Shown piece by piece: positions 6,717-12,318 of a stretch of 12,318 nt of DNA. A program made the position numbers and the translations under genes. The DNA comes from Alphaproteobacteria bacterium. Lineage in GTDB: Bacteria; Pseudomonadota; Alphaproteobacteria; Sneathiellales; Sneathiellaceae. Numbering within the stretch: position 1 is the stretch's first letter; each line of letters begins with the position of its first letter. Location: NCBI GenBank assembly GCA_006226265.1, contig SBHH01000066.1, forward strand, positions 1 through 12,318. The letters run 5' to 3'. The notes beneath the pieces were generated by a model. The model made no database searches. It was not told where the DNA came from and worked only from the letters and a program-made list of their open reading frames with translations.

Positions 6717-7895
6717 ATGCAGGAAAATCAGGATATTGTTATCATCGGTGGTGGCGTCATTGGCTCGTCCATCGCCTATTTTCTGAAATCATCCGCGACA
6801 TCCACGGACCGGATCACGGTGATCGAAAAAGACCCGACCTATGAGTTCGGATCGACTGCCCGGTCCTGGGGTGGCGTGCGTCAGCAATTCTCCACTCCGG
6901 AAAATATCCGGATGTCCCAGTTTACCCAAGAATTCCTGGGGCGCCTTACCCAATATTTAAGTGTTGACGGCAGCCCGGTCAATGTCGGTTACCGGGAAGA
7001 GGGCTATCTGTTCCTTGCGGAAGACCGTCATATCCCGCTTCTCTACAGCAATAATACGCTTCAACGGGTGGAAGGGGTGAATGTCGCCCTGCTCGATCCC
7101 GATGATTTGGCAAAGCGCTATCCCTGGATGAATGTTGCGGATCTTGCGGGCGGCTCGTTCGGCCTTTCAGGTGAGGGCTGTCTCGATGCCTACAGTCTTA
7201 ACCAGGCATTCAAGAAAAAGGCACAGTCTCTTGGTGTCACGTACCTCAAAGCGGAAGCTGCCGGGTTCGAAAAGAGCAAGGGCAGAATCTCTGCTGTCAC
7301 ACTTGCGAATGGGGAGAAACTCACCGCCGGGATCGTCGTTAATGCGGCGGGGCCCGCCGCTGCCAAGGTTGCCGCATGGGCCGGGATAGATCTGCGGGTG
7401 CGACCCAAAAAGCGCCTCGCTTTTTCTTTTTCGTGCCGGGAGAACATTTCCGGCTGCCCTCTTGTTGTCGATCCGTCGGGCGTGCATTTCCGCCCCGAGG
7501 GCAAACAGTTCCTCGCGGGCTGCTCTCCTGACCCTGCAAACGATCCGACCTGTGAAGATTTCGAAATCGACTATGGCTGGTTTGAGGAGCATATCTGGCC
7601 AATCCTCGCCCATCGCGTGCCCGCGTTCGAGGCGATCAAACTCGAAAATGCCTGGGCCGGGCATTATGCCTATAACCTTCTCGACCAGAATGCGATTTTG
7701 GGGCCGCATCCCGAGATTGCCAATTTCTATTTTGCGAACGGGTTTTCAGGCCACGGCCTGCAGCAGTCCCCGGCGGTCGGCCGGGCGATTTCGGAACTGG
7801 TTCTCCACGGCGGCTATCAGACCCTCGATCTTTCCCGCTTCAATTTCGAGCGGATGGTGACAGGCAAGGCCATCCTGGAGCATAATGTCGTTTAA
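6717..7895 (+). CDS. FOXRED1-like FAD-dependent oxidoreductase (DAO family)
   Basis: A flavoprotein of 392 residues with the D-amino-acid oxidase fold. The dinucleotide-binding start is IVIIGGGVIGSSIAYFL (7-23), followed by the acidic end of the second strand in VIEKDP (35-40). SWGGVRQQFSTPENIRMSQF (50-69) and the C-terminal run AGHYAYNLLDQNAILGPHP (314-332), NGFSGHGLQQSPAVGRA (341-357) and YQTLDLSRF (367-375) closely resemble what I recall of FOXRED1. That mitochondrial protein is needed for complex I assembly and is related to dimethylglycine and sarcosine dehydrogenases. The substrate is unknown, and an N-methyl or other amino-acid dehydrogenase is possible. AGGA lies six bases before the ATG. 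The gene leads a plus-strand group with a tautomerase 23 bases downstream. Confidence 0.88.
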   Translation: MQENQDIVIIGGGVIGSSIAYFLKSSATSTDRITVIEKDPTYEFGSTARSWGGVRQQFSTPENIRMSQFTQEFLGRLTQYLSVDGSPVNVGYREEGYLFLAEDRHIPLLYSNNTLQRVEGVNVALLDPDDLAKRYPWMNVADLAGGSFGLSGEGCLDAYSLNQAFKKKAQSLGVTYLKAEAAGFEKSKGRISAVTLANGEKLTAGIVVNAAGPAAAKVAAWAGIDLRVRPKKRLAFSFSCRENISGCPLVVDPSGVHFRPEGKQFLAGCSPDPANDPTCEDFEIDYGWFEEHIWPILAHRVPAFEAIKLENAWAGHYAYNLLDQNAILGPHPEIANFYFANGFSGHGLQQSPAVGRAISELVLHGGYQTLDLSRFNFERMVTGKAILEHNVV

Positions 7896-7918
7896 CGGAA
7901 ATTCGAGAGGGGTGAGGA

Positions 7919-8113
7919 ATGCCGGTCATCAGAGTGGATATGTTCGAAGGGCGCGATGCGAAGACCAAGCGCGAGCTGGTCAAAAGCTTCACGTCCGAAA
8001 TGGCGCGCATCACCGGATGCAGCGAGGGAAGCGTTCATGTCATCATCAATAACGTGCCGAAGGAAGACTGGGGGCTGGGCGGCGATCTTGCCAGCATAAA
8101 ATTTCCGGACTGA
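7919..8113 (+). CDS. 4-oxalocrotonate tautomerase family protein
   Basis: A 64-residue single-domain tautomerase, usually a hexamer of short beta-alpha-beta units. After removal of the initiator methionine it begins with the catalytic base Pro1 (PVIRVDMFEGR). Arg11 is present as in 4-oxalocrotonate tautomerase. Position 39 (in SVHVIINNV) is His instead of Arg and position 50 (KEDWGLGG) is Trp instead of Phe, so the classical substrate is unlikely. GLGGDLAS (51-58) is typical of the family. The ATG at 7919 is preceded by GAGAGGGGTGAGGA, a strong purine-rich binding site. The gene lies 23 bases after the FOXRED1-like gene and 21 before the YihY gene, suggesting one transcript. It may isomerise an enol or imine related to the flavoprotein's product; this is inference from position. 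Confidence 0.9.
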   Translation: MPVIRVDMFEGRDAKTKRELVKSFTSEMARITGCSEGSVHVIINNVPKEDWGLGGDLASIKFPD

Positions 8114-8134
8114 CGGAGCAACGAAGAGGGACAT

Positions 8135-8965
8135 TTGCGAAAGATTGCCGGGGTCGGACTGATTTTACGAATATGGCAGCATTTCGCCCGCCATAACTGC
8201 CTTCGTATGGCAACGGCCTTGAGTTACCAGACGTTGCTCGCCATCGTGCCGCTCGCCGCGGTCGCCTTCGCACTTTTCACGGCGATCCCCGCCTTTAACC
8301 ATCTGCAGGACAAGATCACGAACTATCTGCTGGATAACCTGATCCCGTCCAAAATCTCCGCCGTCGATGAGGCGCTTCAGGGTTTCACCGTCAATGCGAG
8401 CCAACTGACCCTGGTCGGTCTTGCCGGTATCGCCGTGACCGCGCTTCTGTTGATGTCGAGCATCGAGCAGATTTTTAGCCAGATATGGCAGGTGGAGGCA
8501 ACGCGCAATCCCCTGAAACGCTTCATCGCCTATCTGATCATCACCCTGATCGGGCCGATCGTCGTTGCGACCAGTCTCACGCTGTTCAACTGGCTGATCG
8601 ATGTCAGTGAGGAGGCGACGGGCTTTCAGCTCACGACCGGGCTGGAGCTTTTCGGGCAGGTCGGACCGATCCTTCTGCCCTTCCTGATCCTTTTCATCCT
8701 TTATCAGATCGTTCCGGCCTGTAAGGTGCAGTGGCGCCATGCGGTGATCGGCGCCGCGACGGCGACGGCGCTCTTCCTGCTCGGGAAATATTTTTTCAAG
8801 CTCTATCTTGAATATTTTCCGTCCTACGAGATCATTTACGGCGCAATGGCGATCCTGCCGCTTTTCCTGATCTGGCTTTATGTAAGTTGGGGGATCGTGC
8901 TGTTCGGCGCCAGCATCACGGCCGTTCTCGGCCTTGAATATACCGGCGAGATGGAGAAGCGCTAG
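8135..8965 (+). CDS. YihY/BrkB family inner-membrane protein
   Basis: An integral membrane protein of 276 residues with about six hydrophobic segments (near 29-51, 90-110, 130-154, 178-195, 203-222 and 235-265). NCLRMATALSYQTLLAIVPL (21-40) is the conserved N-terminal motif of the YihY/BrkB family. WQVEATRNPLKRFIAYL (118-134) and KYFFKLYLEYFPSYEIIYGA (218-237) are further family blocks. The family was once called ribonuclease BN by mistake, and its true role, perhaps transport or envelope function, is not settled. The start is a TTG at 8135 with AGAGGG four bases upstream. The first in-frame ATG, at codon 25, would cut into the conserved motif, so the TTG is preferred. It is the last gene of the plus-strand group and ends two bases before the stop of the convergent VOC gene. 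Confidence 0.92.
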   Translation: MRKIAGVGLILRIWQHFARHNCLRMATALSYQTLLAIVPLAAVAFALFTAIPAFNHLQDKITNYLLDNLIPSKISAVDEALQGFTVNASQLTLVGLAGIAVTALLLMSSIEQIFSQIWQVEATRNPLKRFIAYLIITLIGPIVVATSLTLFNWLIDVSEEATGFQLTTGLELFGQVGPILLPFLILFILYQIVPACKVQWRHAVIGAATATALFLLGKYFFKLYLEYFPSYEIIYGAMAILPLFLIWLYVSWGIVLFGASITAVLGLEYTGEMEKR

Positions 8966-8967
8966 CT

Positions 8968-9393
8968 TCAGTCGGGCAGATGAATTGCGCCCCCTGCGTC
9001 AATTTCGAAGCCCGGATTCCAGGCCACCTCCCAGAGATGCCCGTCGAGATCTCGGAAATAACCGGAATAACCGCCCCAGAAAACATCCTCCGGCGCTTTC
9101 ACGATTTCCGCACCGAGCGCCGTCACCTCCTTGAAGATCGCATCGACATCCGCCTTGCGTCGGGCATTATAGGCGAGCGTGATTCCGCTAAAACCTGATC
9201 CTTGCTCCGAAATACCGGCATCCTTTGCCAGTTCCTCGCGCGGGAAAAGGCCGAAGGCGATGGAACCGCACTGGAAGAAGGCGACGCCCGCCGCCTCCTT
9301 CACCGAGCGTTTCCAGCCCAAAGCCTCAAAAAAGGCCGTGCTTTTCTCAAGGTCCCTGACGCCAAGGGTTATGAGCGATATCCGCTGATCCAT
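8968..9393 (-). CDS. VOC-fold (glyoxalase/bleomycin-resistance superfamily) protein
   Basis: A 141-residue protein with two beta-alpha-beta-beta-beta modules (about 5-52 and 68-126). It opens with ISLITLGVRDLEKSTAFFEA (5-24), which is typical of uncharacterised glyoxalase-like proteins. FRDLDGHLWEVAWNP (113-127) near the end supplies the usual glutamate ligand, Glu122. The histidine normally found on the first strand of glyoxalase I and methylmalonyl-CoA epimerase is absent, so those activities are unlikely and metal binding is doubtful. Its ATG is five bases after the stop of the acyl-CoA dehydrogenase gene, so it is probably the last gene of the ccr-mcd transcript, though its own binding site is weak. 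The function is unknown; a role linked to ethylmalonyl-CoA metabolism is only suggested by position. Confidence 0.86.
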   Translation of the reverse strand: MDQRISLITLGVRDLEKSTAFFEALGWKRSVKEAAGVAFFQCGSIAFGLFPREELAKDAGISEQGSGFSGITLAYNARRKADVDAIFKEVTALGAEIVKAPEDVFWGGYSGYFRDLDGHLWEVAWNPGFEIDAGGAIHLPD

Positions 9394-9398
9394 CGGGC

Positions 9399-11096
9399 TT
9401 AGTTCGTGCCTTCCAGAAGACGACGGGCGATGACCTGCGCCTGGATTTCCCCGGCCCCTTCAAAGATATTGAGGATACGGGCATCGCAGAGAACGCGGCT
9501 GATTGGATATTCAAGCGCAAAGCCGTTGCCGCCATGGATCTGCAGCGCGTTATCGGCGGCACTCCAGGCGACGCGGGCGCCCAATAGCTTGGCCATGCCG
9601 GCCTCCAGATCGCAGCGCCGTCCCTCATCCTTCGCGCGGGCGGAGGCATAGGTCAATTGCCGTGCCATCATGATCTCAACCGCCATCCAGGCGAGTTTGC
9701 CCGCAACGCGCGGAAACTCGATGATCGGCCGGGCGAACTGCACCCGGTCGAGCGCATAGCGAAGGCCAAGCTCCATCGCGTTCTGCGCGACGCCAAGGGC
9801 GCGGGCCGCCGTCTGGATACGGGCGCTTTCGAACGTCTGCATCAGCTGCTTGAAGCCATTGCCCTCTTCCTCACCCAGAAGATTTTCCGCCTTCACTTCG
9901 AAATTATCGAAGCCCAGCTCATATTCCTTCATGCCGCGATAGCCAAGCACCTCGATCTCGCCGCCGGTCATGCCCTCGGCGGGAAAATCCTTCTCCTCCG
10001 TCATATGCGGCTTTTCGGCGAGGAACATGGACAGGCCCTTGTAGCCCGGCTCATCCGGGTTGGTGCGGACCAGCATCGTCATGACATCGGCGCGCGCGGC
10101 ATGGGTGATCCAGGTTTTGTTCCCCGTCACCTTGTAAACATCGCCATCGCGCACCGCCCGCGTCCGGAGCGACGCAAGATCGGAGCCGGTATTGGGTTCG
10201 GTGAAAACGGCGGTCGGCAGGATCTGCCCCGTCGCAATGGCCGGAAGCCATTTCTGCTTCTGCGCGTCGGTACCACCGGTCAGGATCAGCTCCGCTGCGA
10301 TTTCCGACCGGGTGCCGAGAGAGCCAACCCCGATATAACCCCGCGACAGTTCCTCCGATACCACGCACATCGACATCTTGCCAAGGCCGAGGCCGTCATA
10401 TTCCTCCGGCACCGTCAAACCAAAGACGCCAAGCGCGGACATCTGTTCCACCACCGGCATGGGGATCAGTTCGTCCTGCAGATGCCATTCATGGGCGAAG
10501 GGCATCACTTCTTCATTGGCGAAGCGGCGGAACTGATCGCGAATCATCGAGAAGGTCTCGTCAAGGCCCGGCTCGCCGAAGTAATCGGTATCCATGCCCC
10601 CCGCAATCAGCTCGGCAATGCGGCCCTTGACCGCCGCAGTATAGCCATGATCCATCAGGCGGGCGACTTCTTTGACCTTAAGGAAAGCCGCAACCACCTC
10701 ATCGCTGACACCAAGATCGGCGGGACGGATAATCTCGCCGAGCGACATCGGAATGCCGCCCGCGATCTGGGAGAGATATTCGCTGAAACCCGCCTGCAGC
10801 ATCAATTCTTCCAGTTCACCCAGCTTGCCTGTTTCCTTCAGATGCCGAGACCAGTTGAGGGTTTCGCGCATCGCCTCGACATAGGTGGCAAGCCAGGCAA
10901 GGCCGTGGGTCGCATATTGGTTGGCCTCGACCAGCTTGGCGCTGATCCGGCCGTTCTCGCCCCGCGTGATCTCCGCGACCGAGAGAATGGCCTGCTGACG
11001 CAGATCTTCCGCCGCTTCCAGCGCTTTCGCGCAAAGCCCGTCCAATCCGTCCAGCATCAGGGATGCCGACTGGTCCAATGTATCCGTCAGTGTCAT
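9399..11096 (-). CDS. mcd: Acyl-CoA dehydrogenase, probable (2S)-methylsuccinyl-CoA dehydrogenase
   Basis: A flavoenzyme of 565 residues, about 170 longer than ordinary acyl-CoA dehydrogenases because of an N-terminal helical extension. The dehydrogenase core starts near residue 175. FTEPNTGSDLASLRTRAV (298-315) and KVTGNKTWITHAA (322-334) form the FAD/substrate region. ARALGVAQNAMELGL (431-445) and IHGGNGFALEYPISRV (520-535) are C-terminal family motifs. Glu546 in NIFEGAGEIQ is the catalytic base in the MCAD Glu376 position. The extended length and the position directly after ccr (34-base gap) match Mcd of the ethylmalonyl-CoA pathway, which oxidises methylsuccinyl-CoA to mesaconyl-CoA and hands electrons to ETF. 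The ATG at 11096 has AGGAAG eight bases upstream; the open frame to 11195 overlaps ccr and is rejected. Another branched-chain acyl-CoA dehydrogenase cannot be ruled out. Confidence 0.88.
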   Translation of the reverse strand: MTLTDTLDQSASLMLDGLDGLCAKALEAAEDLRQQAILSVAEITRGENGRISAKLVEANQYATHGLAWLATYVEAMRETLNWSRHLKETGKLGELEELMLQAGFSEYLSQIAGGIPMSLGEIIRPADLGVSDEVVAAFLKVKEVARLMDHGYTAAVKGRIAELIAGGMDTDYFGEPGLDETFSMIRDQFRRFANEEVMPFAHEWHLQDELIPMPVVEQMSALGVFGLTVPEEYDGLGLGKMSMCVVSEELSRGYIGVGSLGTRSEIAAELILTGGTDAQKQKWLPAIATGQILPTAVFTEPNTGSDLASLRTRAVRDGDVYKVTGNKTWITHAARADVMTMLVRTNPDEPGYKGLSMFLAEKPHMTEEKDFPAEGMTGGEIEVLGYRGMKEYELGFDNFEVKAENLLGEEEGNGFKQLMQTFESARIQTAARALGVAQNAMELGLRYALDRVQFARPIIEFPRVAGKLAWMAVEIMMARQLTYASARAKDEGRRCDLEAGMAKLLGARVAWSAADNALQIHGGNGFALEYPISRVLCDARILNIFEGAGEIQAQVIARRLLEGTN

Positions 11097-11130
11097 TTTT
11101 ATTCTTCCTTTGGCTTTTTTGGAGGCGAGA

Positions 11131-12318
11131 TTAACCGTTTCCGGCTTCGATCGCATCCTCAATCGTCCGCATGCCCGGATATTTTGCCGAGACAAGCACC
11201 GCCATATTGCCGGGTTTATGCTGGTTGTTCATCATCTTGGTATGGGCGCGCGGAATATCATCCCAGGAGAAAACCTCTGACATGCAGGGGTCGATCCGCC
11301 GTTCCACCACCAGATTGTTGGCCTGCGCGGCCTGCTTCAGGTTGGCGAAATGGCTGCCCTGGATCCGCTTCTGGCGCATCCAGACGAAACGCGCATCCAT
11401 CGTGAGGTTATAGCCCGTTGTCCCGGCGCAGAAGACGACCATGCCGCCCCGTTTCACAATATTGCAGGAAACCGGAAAGGTTTTCTCGCCCGGATGTTCA
11501 AAGACGAAATCGACGTCGTTGCCCTTGCCGGTGATGTCCCAGATAGCCTTGCCGAACTCGCGGGTCTTTTTCATGTAGTCGCCGAAGCCTTCCGAATTCA
11601 CGGTCGGAAGCTGGCCCCAGCAATCGAAATCATTACGATTGAGAACGCCCTTTGCGCCCAAGGACATCACGAAATCGCGTTTGCTTTCATCGGAGATGAC
11701 GCCGATGGCATTGGCGCCCGCCGTCGCGCAAATCTGCACGGCCATGGAACCGAGGCCGCCCGATGCGCCCCAGACCAGCACGTTATGACCCGGCCGGAGG
11801 ATATGCGGGCGATGGCCAAACAGCATGCGGTAGGCGGTTGCCAGCGTCAGGGTATAGCAGGCGCTTTCTTCCCAGGTGAGATGTTTCGGGCGCGGCATCA
11901 GTTGGCGGTCCTGCACGCGAGCGAACTGGGCGAAAGATCCGTCCGGGGTTTCGTAGCCCCAGATCCGCTGGCTTGTCGAAAACATCGGATCGCCGCCGTT
12001 GCATTCCTCATCGTCGCCGTCATCCTGGTTGCAATGAACCACGACCTCGTCGCCGATCTTGAAGCGCTTCACCTTGTTGCCGACCGCGTAGACGACGCCG
12101 GAGGCATCGGAGCCCGCAATATGATACGGCTGCTTGTGGCTGTCGAAGGGGGAAATCGGGACGCCGAGCGCGGCCCAGACGCCATTATAGTTGACACCGG
12201 CGGCCATCACGAGGATCAGCACGTCGTGGCTGTCAAGCTCCGGCGTGTCGACCACTTCCACCTGCATCGCCGTTTCCGGCTCTCCATGGCGTTCGCGGCG
12301 GATCGCCCAGGCATACAT
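11131..12318 (-). CDS. ccrA: Crotonyl-CoA carboxylase/reductase, 5' end cut by right edge
   Basis: The last 395 codons of the key enzyme of the ethylmalonyl-CoA pathway, which carboxylates and reduces crotonyl-CoA to ethylmalonyl-CoA with NADPH and CO2. The medium-chain reductase fold is clear: AAGVNYNGVWAALGVPISPF (39-58 of the visible part), HCNQDDGDDEECNGGDPMF (95-113), nucleotide-binding VWGASGGLGSMAVQ (182-195), FEHPGEKTFPVS (273-284) and GSHFANLKQA (321-330). Asn45 and His323 of the visible part probably match the CO2-pocket Asn81 and His365 of the Kitasatospora enzyme. The HCNQDDGDDEECNGGDP insertion is, as I recall, characteristic of true Ccr rather than general quinone oxidoreductases. 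The methionine at the window edge (MYAWAIRRER) is very likely internal, because known Ccr proteins carry some 35 more residues before it. mcd follows after 34 bases. Confidence 0.96.
   Translation of the reverse strand: MYAWAIRRERHGEPETAMQVEVVDTPELDSHDVLILVMAAGVNYNGVWAALGVPISPFDSHKQPYHIAGSDASGVVYAVGNKVKRFKIGDEVVVHCNQDDGDDEECNGGDPMFSTSQRIWGYETPDGSFAQFARVQDRQLMPRPKHLTWEESACYTLTLATAYRMLFGHRPHILRPGHNVLVWGASGGLGSMAVQICATAGANAIGVISDESKRDFVMSLGAKGVLNRNDFDCWGQLPTVNSEGFGDYMKKTREFGKAIWDITGKGNDVDFVFEHPGEKTFPVSCNIVKRGGMVVFCAGTTGYNLTMDARFVWMRQKRIQGSHFANLKQAAQANNLVVERRIDPCMSEVFSWDDIPRAHTKMMNNQHKPGNMAVLVSAKYPGMRTIEDAIEAGNG

Noticed and set aside
8968..9393. VOC gene as methylmalonyl/ethylmalonyl-CoA epimerase
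   Set aside because: The first-strand histidine ligand and the epimerase-type opening are missing; only the position next to mcd supports the idea.
11097..11195. N-terminal extension of the acyl-CoA dehydrogenase
   Set aside because: It overlaps the end of ccr, and the ATG at 11096 has a good AGGAAG site at normal spacing.
9657..11405. Long plus-strand open frame of 582 codons opposite mcd and ccr
   Set aside because: It runs antisense across two strongly supported genes, has a His/Arg-rich composition typical of the reverse strand of a GC-rich gene, and shows no recognisable domain.

Overview
This 12.3 kb window (moderately GC-rich) looks like a stable chromosomal stretch from an alphaproteobacterium. 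The family-level evidence is the HIG1-type small membrane protein next to a PduO-type cobalamin adenosyltransferase and etfBA, a ccr-mcd gene pair, and a FOXRED1-like flavoprotein. The order or genus cannot be fixed from the sequence. I see no tRNA, rRNA, CRISPR array, insertion sequence, phage gene or obvious transferred island, and no gene-free stretch longer than about 220 bases.

Layout, left to right. (1) The 5' end of argD runs off the left edge on the minus strand, behind a promoter-like sequence that lies inside a perfect 9-bp inverted repeat. (2) An ABC-2 type permease (minus strand, no ATPase beside it) is divergent from an arsC-family reductase (plus strand). (3) A thiolase (plus strand) converges on a 3-hydroxyacyl-CoA dehydrogenase (minus strand), and a strong bidirectional hairpin terminator separates them. 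(4) Upstream of the dehydrogenase on the minus strand are etfB-etfA (overlapping by one base), then a cobalamin adenosyltransferase and a HIG1-like membrane protein. (5) A plus-strand group holds a FOXRED1-like FAD oxidoreductase, a small 4-oxalocrotonate-type tautomerase and a YihY/BrkB membrane protein. (6) On the minus strand, entering from the right edge, are ccr (crotonyl-CoA carboxylase/reductase, 5' end cut), a long acyl-CoA dehydrogenase best read as methylsuccinyl-CoA dehydrogenase (mcd), and a VOC-fold protein.

How the genes fit together: thiolase and 3-hydroxyacyl-CoA dehydrogenase act at the acetoacetyl-CoA / 3-hydroxybutyryl-CoA level. Ccr and Mcd are signature enzymes of the ethylmalonyl-CoA pathway for acetyl-CoA assimilation. 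ETF is the expected electron acceptor of Mcd, and the adenosyltransferase makes the adenosylcobalamin needed by the two mutases of that pathway. Those mutases, the crotonase step and the lyase step are not in the window. The grouping is therefore a suggestive neighbourhood of C4/C5 acyl-CoA metabolism, not a complete pathway.

Nothing here is clearly an undescribed system. The most useful leads are the bacterial FOXRED1-like protein in a three-gene group, the palindromic promoter architectures before argD and etfB, and the orphan permease.
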